A DNA stretch of 38,825 bases from an uncultured Clostridia bacterium (GTDB taxonomy: Bacteria; Bacillota; Clostridia; Christensenellales; UBA1242): assembly GCA_947366895.1 (NCBI GenBank), contig CANBBP010000001.1, forward strand, positions 347,117 to 385,941, given 5' to 3'. Below, in pieces: positions 27,188 to 37,000 of this stretch. A program made the position numbers and the translations under genes. The notes beneath the pieces were generated by a model that saw only the letters and a list, made by a program, of their open reading frames with translations, did not search any database and was not told where the DNA came from. Within the stretch, counting starts at the first letter, position 1. Every line of letters starts with the position of its first letter.

Positions 27188-28450
27188 TTAAATCAATTTA
27201 ATTTTATGTGCTTCTAAATAATATCTTTTTTCTCTAGGTTCACATAATGTGAAGGACCTTCTAGGCAAAGGACCATTTTTAATAATAAATTCAAATAACT
27301 CTTGTTTTTTTATAGTAGGTAAAGTTATTCCTATAGAGTTTCTTCTAATTTTACAAAGTTGTTTTAGTTCTTCTTCACTTTGAATATAATCAACACTCAT
27401 TTCTATTTGTTTTGAAGAACATTTATCAATGTAATCTTGAACTAGTTTTATTGCCTGTGGTGTATTATCTGGTAAATAAAAAGAATCTTCTTCTTTACCT
27501 ATAAATATCTTTTGAGTTATAAAACTTCCCTCTTCGGTTTTTTTAAGATTAACCTTAAAAAGTTTTTTTAGTCCTTTTAAAAAACTTTTGTTGGTACCCA
27601 TTACAATCCTATGAATCGGTTTAAAATCAATCCCAGAATCATGAATATTAATTGCTTCTACTAACGCGTATCTTGCAGGATGTGATATTTGTTCTTCTTC
27701 AGTTAATGTTTTTTTTATATTATTCCAATGTTCTTTAGCTGTTACTAAAGATTGATTACCATCTACAACAGCAAATAAAAACTGATTTTTTGTATTAAAT
27801 GTTTCTTGTAAATATTCAGGAGTTAAAAGTTGATTAAATAATCTTATTATGCCTTCTACATTTTTAACTTTATAACCTGTAAGGTGTCCACCATCTAAAT
27901 TTAAGTTAAAATTATAAAGCAATTCAAGTTCATCTTTTCTTGCATATAAATTATCAGCAATATGAATTTTTCTATCATCATATAAAAGCACAATATTAGA
28001 TAATTCAAAAATACTATCTTTTCTCATCTCTACTCTAGGAGGAATCCTATCAACAAAGGAACCTTCACTAGATTTTATTAATGATGGATTATTAGCAATA
28101 GTACTAAACTTTTCTAAATCAATTGTCATTACAAGTCCTAACCGCTTTTCATGGTTTTTGGTCGTTCTATTCACCAGCACCATACAAGGACCCATATCTT
28201 CAAATATACCTCCCTGATAATAGTTAGCTATATTTTTATTGATTTCTTTAATTTTGCTTTCCCAATCGTTTTTAAAATTAATTTCTGGGAAAATTAAATC
28301 GTAAGTTGTTGGGCTACCACTAACATAATTTTTTACCGTTTCCCAATATTCTTCATCTTTTGAAAATTGTTCACAACCTATTACTGCCCACTTTGTATAA
28401 TCAAGATGTTTTTTGGGTAAATAAATATGTTGATTTTTAATTACTGACAT
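27188..28450 (-). CDS. DUF1015 family protein
   Basis: 420 residues. Family blocks: KWAVIGCEQFSKDEEYW near 20-37, NRTTKNHEKRLGLVMTIDLE near 92-112, SSEGSFVDRIPPRVEMRKDS near 124-144, VVDGNQSLVTAKEHW near 222-237 and HPARYALVEAINIHD near 254-268. The family is common in Firmicutes, with no proven function that I know; the conserved acidic/histidine residues suggest an enzyme. The likely ribosome site GAGGAG is 15 nt before ATG 28450, longer than ideal. It sits between the CNNM protein gene and tex, same strand, with short gaps on both sides. Confidence 0.9.
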   Translation of the reverse strand: MSVIKNQHIYLPKKHLDYTKWAVIGCEQFSKDEEYWETVKNYVSGSPTTYDLIFPEINFKNDWESKIKEINKNIANYYQGGIFEDMGPCMVLVNRTTKNHEKRLGLVMTIDLEKFSTIANNPSLIKSSEGSFVDRIPPRVEMRKDSIFELSNIVLLYDDRKIHIADNLYARKDELELLYNFNLNLDGGHLTGYKVKNVEGIIRLFNQLLTPEYLQETFNTKNQFLFAVVDGNQSLVTAKEHWNNIKKTLTEEEQISHPARYALVEAINIHDSGIDFKPIHRIVMGTNKSFLKGLKKLFKVNLKKTEEGSFITQKIFIGKEEDSFYLPDNTPQAIKLVQDYIDKCSSKQIEMSVDYIQSEEELKQLCKIRRNSIGITLPTIKKQELFEFIIKNGPLPRRSFTLCEPREKRYYLEAHKIKLI

Positions 28451-28526
28451 TGTTTTACTTTTTATCTCCTCTATTTATGTACTTTAAAATTAGAAATTAA
28501 AAAACTAATTTATTAATACTCATAAA

Positions 28527-29885
28527 TTACTTATCCAAAACTTGTTGAGTAATAGTTAATTCAACTTCTCTAATTCTGCGTTTTTCAACACGAACCAATT
28601 TAAAAGATAAGATTAGTTGTTTTTTAATAAATTTACTATCTTCATCAATTGTTTCATCAATTGTTTTATAAGTAATTATTTTATTTTGTTGAGGAACCGT
28701 ATCATTTATACTACATAAGAAAGAAGCAATATTTGAATATTTTTCTTTTGGCATTTTTTCTATTTGTAAATAGTCAAATAATTCTTCTACACTAAGTTCT
28801 GCATTAACTCTATATTTATTATCATCTATTTTAGAAATAGTATTTACAATATCATCATGCTCATCATAAACTTCACCAAACACTTCTTCAAAGCAATCTT
28901 CCATAGTTACTACACCACTTGTGCCACCATATTCATCGCTTACAATAGCCATATGCTTTTGCTCTTTTTGCATTAATTTCATAACATCATTTATTTTTGA
29001 AGTTTTTGAAACAAACAAAGCAGGTGTTAACATATTATAAATATTTATGTGCGTTTTACCTACAATTGCTGAAAAGAAAGTTTTTTCGTTTAATATACCT
29101 ATAATATTATCCTTTGATTTTTCATAAACGGGGATTCTTGAAAATTGTGTTTTTAAGAAAGTTTTTTTAATATCTTCTATATTGCTTTTAATATTAATAC
29201 AAACAACATCTACTCTAGGAGTCATAACATCTTTCACACAAACATCATTAAGTTTTAACGCACCATAAATAATGTCTGCATCTTCTTCTTCAATAACTCC
29301 TTCTTCTTCCATAGTCTCAACAATAGTTTCTAATTCATCTTCAGTTACTGTAGGTTTTGCATTTGCACTTTTTTTCTTATGCATTGCTTTTTGTAATAAA
29401 TTGAAAGGAACACAAAATATAAATAATACTTTCATTACAACATAAAGAATAGGAGCTAAAAATAAACAAGCCTTTTCAGGATTTGCCTTAGCAATTGACT
29501 TAGGCATAATTTCTCCAAATATTAAAATTACTATTGTCATAACTACAGTATTAACAATATTATAAATAACAGGGTTTTCAATTAACATTAAAAATAAATA
29601 GGCACATAGTGTTGTAGATAAAATATTAACAAAATTGTTACCTACTAAAACTGTTGATAATGCATTATCAAAATGTTCACTAATGTATAAAGCCTTTCTT
29701 GAGCCCCTAACATTTTCTTCTGCAAGAGTTTTAATTCTTACATTGCTTGAAGATGAAAAAGCAATCTCACTTGCTGAAAAAAATGCAGAACATAATAATA
29801 ATAAAATAAGTGCTATTATAAGTAATATGTTAGGAAGAGTAAAAAAACTTCCAGCCGATAGTAAAAAAGAATTTAAGTAAAGCAT
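28527..29885 (-). CDS. CNNM/CBS/CorC-type membrane protein (HlyC/CorC family)
   Basis: 452 residues. I start at ATG 29885 because AGGAG lies just upstream and the promoter -10 box is at 29907-29902. An in-frame ATG further up (29981) would lie before that promoter. The N-terminal CNNM domain has four membrane segments (~15-180; AFFSASEIAFSSS, then VGNNFVNILST and IFGEIMPKSIAK). A CBS pair follows (~210-345; VMTPRVDVV, then FSRIPVYEKSKDNIIG and AIVSDEYGGTSGVVTMEDCFEE). A CorC_HlyC domain ends the protein (~355-440). Such proteins are linked to magnesium or other divalent cation efflux and homeostasis, gated by nucleotide-binding CBS domains. Confidence 0.93.
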   Translation of the reverse strand: MLYLNSFLLSAGSFFTLPNILLIIALILLLLCSAFFSASEIAFSSSSNVRIKTLAEENVRGSRKALYISEHFDNALSTVLVGNNFVNILSTTLCAYLFLMLIENPVIYNIVNTVVMTIVILIFGEIMPKSIAKANPEKACLFLAPILYVVMKVLFIFCVPFNLLQKAMHKKKSANAKPTVTEDELETIVETMEEEGVIEEEDADIIYGALKLNDVCVKDVMTPRVDVVCINIKSNIEDIKKTFLKTQFSRIPVYEKSKDNIIGILNEKTFFSAIVGKTHINIYNMLTPALFVSKTSKINDVMKLMQKEQKHMAIVSDEYGGTSGVVTMEDCFEEVFGEVYDEHDDIVNTISKIDDNKYRVNAELSVEELFDYLQIEKMPKEKYSNIASFLCSINDTVPQQNKIITYKTIDETIDEDSKFIKKQLILSFKLVRVEKRRIREVELTITQQVLDK

Positions 29886-29901
29886 AATATCTCCTAATAC
29901 T

Positions 29902-29930
29902 TTTATAGCATAGAAAAATAAATTTGTGAA
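29902..29930 (-). promoter_or_regulatory. Promoter of the CNNM-DUF1015-tex operon
   Basis: TTCACA (29930-29925), 17 bp ending in TGC, then TATAAA (29907-29902): an extended -10 promoter. The start point would be near 29895, giving a very short leader that still includes AGGAG before ATG 29885. Confidence 0.65.
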
Positions 29931-30011
29931 ATAAAAAAGACATTTTTTGAATAAAGATACATTTATTGTAATTAAAGTCATTTCTACTTATTTTTAAATT
30001 TTTCAAAAATT

Positions 30012-30053
30012 AAAAAAGACAGTTTGATTTTTTTCAATCAACTGCCTTTATTT
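30012..30053 (-). terminator. Terminator after dut
   Basis: The minus-strand hairpin AAAGGCAGTTGATTG with CAAACTGTCTTT (imperfect) around an A-rich loop ends in TTTTTT, about 20 bp after the dut stop. It separates the dut operon from the CNNM gene. Confidence 0.75.
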
Positions 30054-30072
30054 TAATAGTTTTCATAAAGAA

Positions 30073-30519
30073 TTATATATTATTTTTTAAGCCTGTAGAT
30101 CCAAAGGCCCCATCACCCCTTGAAGAATCAGAAATTTCTTCAGTTTCTATTATTTCAAAATGTTCTACCTTATTAATTACCATTTGTGCAACCTTCTGAT
30201 TTTTTTCTACATTATAATCTTTATCAGAAACATTCATTAATATAATACCAACTTCGCCTCGATAATTTTCATCTATAGTACCAGGACTATTTAAAACTAT
30301 AATTCCACTTTTTAAGCTAAGACCACTCTTACTGCGAATTTGAGCCTCATACCCTGTTGGTAATTCCATTGAAAAACCTGTTTTTATTAATTCCCAACTT
30401 TTTGATTTTATTACTTTATCTTCGTTACTATAAATATCCATTCCAGCATCTTCTTTATGAGCATAATTTGGAATAATAGCATCAGGTGATACTTTTTTAA
30501 ATTTTATTACTTCTTTCAT
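30073..30519 (-). CDS. dut: Deoxyuridine 5'-triphosphate nucleotidohydrolase (dUTPase)
   Basis: 148 residues, the size of trimeric dUTPases, which hydrolyse dUTP to dUMP and pyrophosphate to keep uracil out of DNA. All five motifs are visible: AGMDIYS (~25), RSKSGLS (~62), GTIDENYRGEVG (~80-91, with the catalytic Asp), the KVAQMVI stretch (~107) and the C-terminal GDGAFGSTG (~133-141) that closes over the site. ATG 30519 follows an AGAGAG-rich weak ribosome site. It lies 66 bp after the phosphohexomutase gene on the same strand and is probably co-transcribed with it. Confidence 0.95.
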   Translation of the reverse strand: MKEVIKFKKVSPDAIIPNYAHKEDAGMDIYSNEDKVIKSKSWELIKTGFSMELPTGYEAQIRSKSGLSLKSGIIVLNSPGTIDENYRGEVGIILMNVSDKDYNVEKNQKVAQMVINKVEHFEIIETEEISDSSRGDGAFGSTGLKNNI

Positions 30520-30585
30520 TTTTTGTTTTCTCTCTTTTGTTTTTATTTTTCTATAAACATTTTTTTAAATAAAGTTTTTAAAATT

Positions 30586-31980
30586 TTATTTAATAGATTT
30601 TATAATGTCAATAACTTTTTTAGTTATTTCTTCAAGTTCATTTTTAGTATTAGTTTCAACCACTATTCTTAATAAACTTTCTGTACCACTAAATCTAATG
30701 GATAACCATGCCCCATCATCAAAATAATACTTATATCCATCTAATGTACTAACATTAACAATAGGCTTATTTATATCAAGTTTATTATTGTTCATAAAAT
30801 TTAAAACTTTTTCTTTACTTGGAACTCTTATTGAAGTTTCTCTATAAAACATGTCATAGCCAGCCTCTTTTTTTAGTTGTTCAAATATTTGGCTAAAAGG
30901 CTTTTTATAATATTCTAATATCTCTAAAACTAAGGCAAAAACCACAATCCCATCCTTGCAAAAAGTATGCCCACTCACTTCGCAACCACTATTCTCAGCA
31001 CCTAATAAAGCATTATTTTTAACTAATGCCTCAGTTACATTTTTAAAACCTATCTTAGTTTCAATAGCCTTTTCACCTAAGTTATTTGCAATATTTTCAA
31101 CAAGTTTAGAAACTGTAACATTCTTTACAATAGGACCTTTATACTTTTTTTCTTTTATCATAAAATAATAAATAAGTGCATTTAGTTCATTTCCACAATA
31201 AAAAGAGCCTTTCTCATCAAACAAACCTATTCTATCTCCATCTCCATCGGTTGCAAAAGCAAAATCATATTTATTATCTAAGGCATATTTTTTAAAATCT
31301 TGTAATTTATCTTCATTAGGTATAGGTCCATCAAGATTAAACAAAGCATCTCTATTTGTATTAACAATATCAAGCTTTGTTAAATTTAATTGTTTTTTTA
31401 GTTCCAAAATTGAATTTAAACTAGAACCATTCATAACATTAAAAATAACTTTAGACTTAAAATCAGTTTTAAATTTTAATAAATTTACAATATTATTTAC
31501 ATAGTCTTTTGTATAATCTTTACACTCTACAAGATTTTTACTTTCTGCTAAATCATAATCTAAAAAATTAACTTCTTTTATATCTTCCGTTTTGGTATTA
31601 AGAATATTTTCTAAATCGCTGTCTGGCTCCTTTCCCTCTTTTACAAAAACTTTAAGACCATTATACATATAAGGGTTATGACTAGCAGTAACCATTATTC
31701 CAAAATCATTTTTACAAATTTTTGTCATAAAACTAATTAACGGAGATGGTACCGATGAAATTGTATAAACACATTTAATATTATTTCCAGCAAAAACTTC
31801 ACAAATCCATTTTGCATAAACTTCACTCATAAATCGGTTATCATACCCTACAATAACCTCTTTCTTTAAATTTTTCTTATTAATAATATCACTAATACAT
31901 TGAATGATTTTTCTTACATTTTCTTTTGTAAATTCATCACCAATTATCCCTCTAAATCCTGAGGTTCCTATTTTCATCAT
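30586..31980 (-). CDS. Phosphoglucomutase/phosphomannomutase family enzyme (alpha-D-phosphohexomutase)
   Basis: 464 residues. The active-site phosphoserine loop TASHNPYMYNGLKVF is near 93-107, the metal-binding DGDGDRIG near 243-250, the sugar-binding loop GAENSGCEVSGH near 317-328, and the phosphate-binding RFSGTESLLRIVVET near 425-440. It moves phosphate between C1 and C6 of a hexose or hexosamine. The N-terminal GTSGFRGIIGDEF resembles the GlmM/ManB side of the family, but the sequence does not settle glucose, mannose or glucosamine. Two tandem ATGs follow AGGAGG; I use the first. It is the first gene of a unit with dut, from the promoter at 32062-32090. Confidence 0.92.
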   Translation of the reverse strand: MMKIGTSGFRGIIGDEFTKENVRKIIQCISDIINKKNLKKEVIVGYDNRFMSEVYAKWICEVFAGNNIKCVYTISSVPSPLISFMTKICKNDFGIMVTASHNPYMYNGLKVFVKEGKEPDSDLENILNTKTEDIKEVNFLDYDLAESKNLVECKDYTKDYVNNIVNLLKFKTDFKSKVIFNVMNGSSLNSILELKKQLNLTKLDIVNTNRDALFNLDGPIPNEDKLQDFKKYALDNKYDFAFATDGDGDRIGLFDEKGSFYCGNELNALIYYFMIKEKKYKGPIVKNVTVSKLVENIANNLGEKAIETKIGFKNVTEALVKNNALLGAENSGCEVSGHTFCKDGIVVFALVLEILEYYKKPFSQIFEQLKKEAGYDMFYRETSIRVPSKEKVLNFMNNNKLDINKPIVNVSTLDGYKYYFDDGAWLSIRFSGTESLLRIVVETNTKNELEEITKKVIDIIKSIK

Positions 31981-32061
31981 GTCTTAGCCTCCTAAAAAAT
32001 AAGTTTTTTAAGTTAAATTTTTTTACTTTATTTTAATTATGTTCTTTTTATTTATATAATT

Positions 32062-32090
32062 ATTATACTTTTTACAACCATTATTAGCAA
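32062..32090 (-). promoter_or_regulatory. Promoter of the phosphohexomutase-dut operon
   Basis: TTGCTA (32090-32085), 17 bp, TATAAT (32067-32062) on the minus strand. It is divergent from the promoter at 32236-32264. The rest of the 323-bp gap is AT-rich with nothing else I can support. Confidence 0.7.
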
Positions 32091-32235
32091 AGATAATTTA
32101 AATATTTATAATTTTATTTGTAAATTATTACTTCTTTTTTTATTCTAAATTAACTAAAAATTAAATTGATAAAAAAAACTATTTCAAAATTGTAATATTC
32201 TAAAAATTGTGAACACAAAAAAATTAATAAATCTA

Positions 32236-32264
32236 TTGATTAAAATATGAAATATATATATAAT
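32236..32264 (+). promoter_or_regulatory. Promoter of the membrane protein/SPFH pair
   Basis: TTGATT (32236-32241), 17 bp, TATAAT (32259-32264), about 40 nt before the first ATG. The surrounding TA-repeat makes chance matches more likely. Confidence 0.6.
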
Positions 32265-32303
32265 TACATATATTAATAGTAATAAGGGAGATAAATAATA
32301 ATT

Positions 32304-32732
32304 ATGGATTTATATCAAGTTCTTTGTATTATCTTAGGTGTTATATGTGTTTTTATAATAATAATGTTCATTTTTATAAACCACAAATATACAAAAACCT
32401 TAAAAGGGTTTAGAGACCGTGAAGTAGATGCTGTAAGAGCAAAAAAAGGTGTTAGATATACAATAGACCAAACCGTAGTTGATGAGAATGGAGAAATGAA
32501 TGTTTCTTTTGGTTCTAGCGACATCGTACTAAAACAAAACGTAACAGAAACGGTTGGCAAAAAAAATAGAGTTTGGGCTGGCAAATACACTTTACTATCA
32601 ACAAGAGATGAAGATGAAACTTTTAATCTTAGAATAGGTAAATATGTAAAAGAATATAAACATAACCAAACCATAGTTCTTTCAGAAGGTCAAGAAATTA
32701 CAGCAGTAAATTGTGATGTTATTTTAAGATAA
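32304..32732 (+). CDS. Single-pass membrane protein upstream of an SPFH gene
   Basis: 142 residues. One hydrophobic helix at ~5-27 (VLCIILGVICVFIIIMFIFI) is followed by basic residues, so the remaining ~110 residues should be cytoplasmic. That part is beta-rich (RYTIDQTVVDENGEMNVSFG, then TLLSTRDEDETFNLRIGKYV and TIVLSEGQEITAVNCDVIL) and compact, a little like a small beta-barrel or FHA/OB-like module, but I cannot name a family. GGGAG lies 13 nt before ATG 32304. The SPFH/zinc-ribbon gene follows on the same strand after 108 bp, so a joint role at the membrane is likely. Confidence 0.75.
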   Translation: MDLYQVLCIILGVICVFIIIMFIFINHKYTKTLKGFRDREVDAVRAKKGVRYTIDQTVVDENGEMNVSFGSSDIVLKQNVTETVGKKNRVWAGKYTLLSTRDEDETFNLRIGKYVKEYKHNQTIVLSEGQEITAVNCDVILR

Positions 32733-32840
32733 TTAGTTTAAATAAAATATATACTAAATTTTTAATTTAAAAAATAAATATAATTTAAGTATCTTAAGTT
32801 TTTTATTAAAAATCTTATTACATAAAAGGATAAAAATAAA

Positions 32841-33890
32841 ATGGGACTTTTTAAATTTATAAAATCTCAAGCATTAAAAAATATAGACTGGTTAGATGAC
32901 AGTCCAAACACTATGGTATTTAAATACCCTATGGAAGGTCGTCAAATAATGATAGGCTCTAAATTAACAGTAAGAGAATCTCAAGTAGCAGTATTTATGG
33001 TTAAAGGTAAAATAGCTGATGTATTTGAACCAGGCATTCATACCCTTATGGTAAGCAACTTACCGATCCTTTCTGCTCTTCTTGCTTGGCCTAGAGGATT
33101 TAAATCAGCATTTACCGCTGATGTGTTTTTTGTAAATACAAGACAATATACCAATCAAAAATGGGGAACTACAAATCCTATTACTATGCGTGATAAAGAA
33201 TTTGGTTCTATAAGAATTAGAGGCTTTGGCAGTTTTTCCTTCCGTGTAAATGATGCAAAAACTTTTTTAAAGGAATTATTTGGAACAAGTACAAACTATA
33301 CAACTGAAAGTATTTCTAGTTATCTAAAAAGCATTTTAGTCTCTGGGATATCAGATACTATAGCTGAAAGCAAAATTGGAGCCTTAGACCTTGCAAGCAA
33401 TCTATTAGAATTTAGTAAACAAGTTAAAGAACAAATTGGCGAACAATTTACAAATTTAGGATTATTATTATCTAATTTAATTATTGAAAATATTTCTTTC
33501 CCTGAACAAGTAGAAAAAGCTATAGATACACAATCTTCTATGGGTGTACTTAAAAATAGCATGGATACCTATGTAAAATATAAATCAGCCGAAGCAATAG
33601 GAGATGCTGCCAAAAATCCTGGCATGGCAGGTCTAGGTACACAATTAGGCACTGGTATGGTTATAGGAGATATGGTTAAACAATCAATTAAAACTTCAGC
33701 ACCTGATGAAGAAAAACAAAAAAGAGGAAAATTTTGCATAGAATGTGGAGCAAAAAATGCACCTAATGCTAAATTTTGTACTGAATGTGGAAAGAAATTT
33801 ACAAAAGCAGAAAACATCTGCCCAAATTGTAATGAAAAAATAACCGACCATGCAAAATTTTGTCATTCATGCGGAACAAAACTAAGATAA
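32841..33890 (+). CDS. SPFH-domain protein with two C-terminal zinc ribbons (YdjI-like)
   Basis: 349 residues. Residues ~1-240 form an SPFH/virion-core-like domain (IMIGSKLTVRESQVAVFMVKG, then EPGIHTLMVSNLPIL and FVNTRQYTNQKWGT, with SIRIRGFGSFSFRV following). A glycine/alanine-rich linker (PGMAGLGTQLGTGMVIGDMV) leads to two Cys4 zinc ribbons: CIECG...FCTECG (~299-317) and CPNCN...FCHSCG (~327-346). The architecture is that of Bacillus YdjI, which works with membrane proteins and a PspA homologue in envelope stress. No PspA gene is seen in this window. It is paired with the membrane protein gene upstream. Confidence 0.9.
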   Translation: MGLFKFIKSQALKNIDWLDDSPNTMVFKYPMEGRQIMIGSKLTVRESQVAVFMVKGKIADVFEPGIHTLMVSNLPILSALLAWPRGFKSAFTADVFFVNTRQYTNQKWGTTNPITMRDKEFGSIRIRGFGSFSFRVNDAKTFLKELFGTSTNYTTESISSYLKSILVSGISDTIAESKIGALDLASNLLEFSKQVKEQIGEQFTNLGLLLSNLIIENISFPEQVEKAIDTQSSMGVLKNSMDTYVKYKSAEAIGDAAKNPGMAGLGTQLGTGMVIGDMVKQSIKTSAPDEEKQKRGKFCIECGAKNAPNAKFCTECGKKFTKAENICPNCNEKITDHAKFCHSCGTKLR

Positions 33891-33930
33891 TTTAATAAAA
33901 ATTATAAATATAATATTTTTAAATATAATT

Positions 33931-33963
33931 AAAAAATCGCATACAAATTGTATGCGATTTTTT
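33931..33963 (-). terminator. Bidirectional terminator between the SPFH gene and the beta-helix protein gene
   Basis: AAAAAATCGCATACAA/TTGTATGCGATTTTTT, a near-perfect palindrome with T-runs on both sides. It serves two convergent genes. Confidence 0.88.
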
Positions 33964-34015
33964 ATTACTTATTAAAATATAAAATTAATAATTTTTTACA
34001 CTAGCAAACCTTAAT

Positions 34016-37000
34016 TTAATATCTTACAGTTCCCCACTTATAACCATATAATGGGTAATTTTGAGAACTTGATGGGTAATTTGAATTTACTATAATAAAT
34101 CCTGAAGGACAAATATGTACACTCTTATTACTATCCCATGGGCCAATATCAGATGACCAACTTCTAGTTGTATAAATATACGCTGCTGATAAACTTATGT
34201 TATTAGTATTTGCACTGCCCTCATAATTACACTGTTGTTGAATATATCCATTATATCTAACGTACATAAATCCACCCATTGATAACATTTTGTTAGTGCT
34301 ACTACCAGCATAAAAATATATACCTGCTCCAGGCGATCCTCCATAATTAGCATTATAGTCTACATAAACATATCCTGAAAGATTAATCTTTCCTCCACTT
34401 GCAACATAAATACCTGCTGCACCATTTAAAGATGAATTTCCTCTTATGTAACCATTCCCCAAATTTACAGATGCAGATTTACCAATGTATAATCCACCAC
34501 CAATAACTGCTACATTAGAATAATCCATTAAATCACTTTGATTAAGAACTGAGGTTGTAGCCATTCTACCAATTACACCATTACTTTCAAGAGTAAATCC
34601 ATTAGCATTTGCTACATACACTCCTGCTCCATATCCAGCCCAGCAGTCTGATACTGTGCCTCTTAAAATAACTTTGCCTGAACTATTTACATATATTCCG
34701 CCACCTTGACCATAGTACCTTGCAGCACCACCAGTAATTAAAAAATTACGCTCAATAGTAGTTGTTCCACCACTAACAGCTATTCCACCTCCATGTCCAA
34801 ATACTGTTTGACTATTGTAACTCTTTTCGCTAGAACTACAATTAGCAATTTCTCCTTTTATCAAATTTACCGTTCCCAATGAATAAATTCCACCACCATA
34901 GGAATGTGCTCCTGTATTCACTACACTAGAATCTTGAATTTTAGCATTACTATTATCTACTTTAAGGGTCCCTTTTGCACCTACATATATTCCCCCACCA
35001 TATTGAGTTGCCTTTCCACTAATATATATATTTCCTGTTCCTATAAGGTTCAAAGTTTGTGTATTATTTACTCCAAAATAAATTCCACCACCTTTATAGG
35101 CTATGCCTCCTGAATAAGCTATACCACTATAAAGACTTCCAAAGTTAGTAATTGATAAAGTTCCTCCATACCAATAAACAAAACCTCCACAAGAATTACT
35201 ATTGTAAGACGCTTCATTGTACTGAGCATCTCCTCCCTGTAAAGAAACAGTTCCACTATATAAGTAAATTCCACCACCTGAACCTTTTTCTGCAATATTT
35301 TCATATATACAAGATTTATTATTATATAGGGTAAAACTTCCTCCATTTACATACATTCCACCTCCTGCAGTAGTGGCTGTATTTTTACTAATATATGCAT
35401 ATGCTCTAACACTACCACCTGCAATATACATAGCACCACCATAACCTGCTGAATTGCCTTGAATGAAACCACTATACTCACTTGAACCATAAAGACTATT
35501 AACCCTTTGAATATTAATAGTACCACCTTTTACATAAATTCCACCTCCATATTGAGTAGCTTTATTGTTTCTAATTGCACCATTCATACTTAATGTTCCT
35601 TTTGCCATATATATGCCACCACCATAACCTGCTGTATTTCCAGTAATTTCAGGCTGATCATCTGCTTCTATATGTAAATGAATAACATCTTCAATATAAA
35701 TTCCACCGCCACCATAATTTACACTTGTAGCATTGGTTACCTTATTATACCAAACGTCACCAGCTGCAATATAACTATGCTGATATTGATCAGAGGATTG
35801 ATTAATATAAATTCCACCACCCTTATAAGTTGCAGTATTATCTCTAATTTGATATCTAGCAATGGTTCCTAATCCATCTTTTTCAATAGCAAACATAGAT
35901 CCAAAAACTGCCATTCCACCACCATAAGCTGCCTTATTTTCCTTTACTATAGTTGTTGTATAAGCATCTTCTGTTGTTGCACCTCTAACTTCTGTACTTT
36001 TTGCAACATAAACACCACCTCCATAACCTGTTGAAGTATTAGCGATATTGTTTGTAATATTACCACCACAAAGGAATAATGTAGATGTATTACCTAAACA
36101 ATAAACTCCTCCACCATTTGTCGCGGTATTATTTGTAATATTTGCTTTACTTTTAATACTAATAGTTGCTTCACTATAAACTCCTCCACCATTTGTTGCG
36201 GTGTTATTATTAATGCTTGCATTTGTATAATTATAACCATATATATTATATATACCACCACCATTTACTGCAGCATTATATGATATTGTACCTTTAAAAT
36301 TAGTCTCAAAAGCACTAAACATACCGCCACCATTTGCTCCTGCACGATTATACTTTATATTAAAATTATCGGTCATTTCCATAAATATATATTCAATTGA
36401 ACTATTGGGACTACCGATACTTTCATAACTATCAATCCATCTACCATCTCCAAATTGACATAATCCTCCACCATTTTTTGTTGCATAATTACCTTCAATT
36501 GAACCATATTTCATATAAGCAATAACTGTATTCATACAAATACCACCGCCATATCTTGCATAGTTTGAATAACTTGAACTTGTTGCAGTGCTAGTTCTTG
36601 TTGCTCCTATTATAGGGGTCCCAGTCTTTCCTTCAAATTCACCAAAGGAAAATATACAATTACCTACATAAATTGCTCCACCACAACCTGTTATTTCATC
36701 AGGGAAGGTATTACTATCTGATGTTCCTGTTGCTCTATTGCCTATAAATTTACCACCAGTTATACCAAAATAACTTGCAAAATGGTCTTTATATGATTTC
36801 ATATTTATAATATAAATTCCACCACCACTTGCTGCTGTGTTATTAGTAATTTCTCCACCTGTTATACCAATTTTACATGAAGCATATCTAGAATAGATTC
36901 CTCCACCACAACCCTTTGGGCCCTCTGCTTGATTATTATATATTTTTCCACCAGAAATAACAAACTTATTTTCATCACTTCCACTCAAAGATTTACTTAC

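Noticed and set aside
29886..29981. Longer start (ATG 29981) for the CNNM-type protein
   Set aside because: An extended -10 promoter and AGGAG lie just before ATG 29885, and the extra 32 residues resemble no part of the family.
14995..33963. Terminators at 14995 and 33931 as copies of a dispersed repeat (both contain AATCGCATA)
   Set aside because: The likeness is limited to about ten bases of the stem; loops and flanks differ, so these are independent terminators.
35119..35346. Alternative minus-strand frame of 75 residues within the beta-helix gene
   Set aside because: It is out of frame with the repeat protein, has no start context, and arises from the repetitive low-stop composition.
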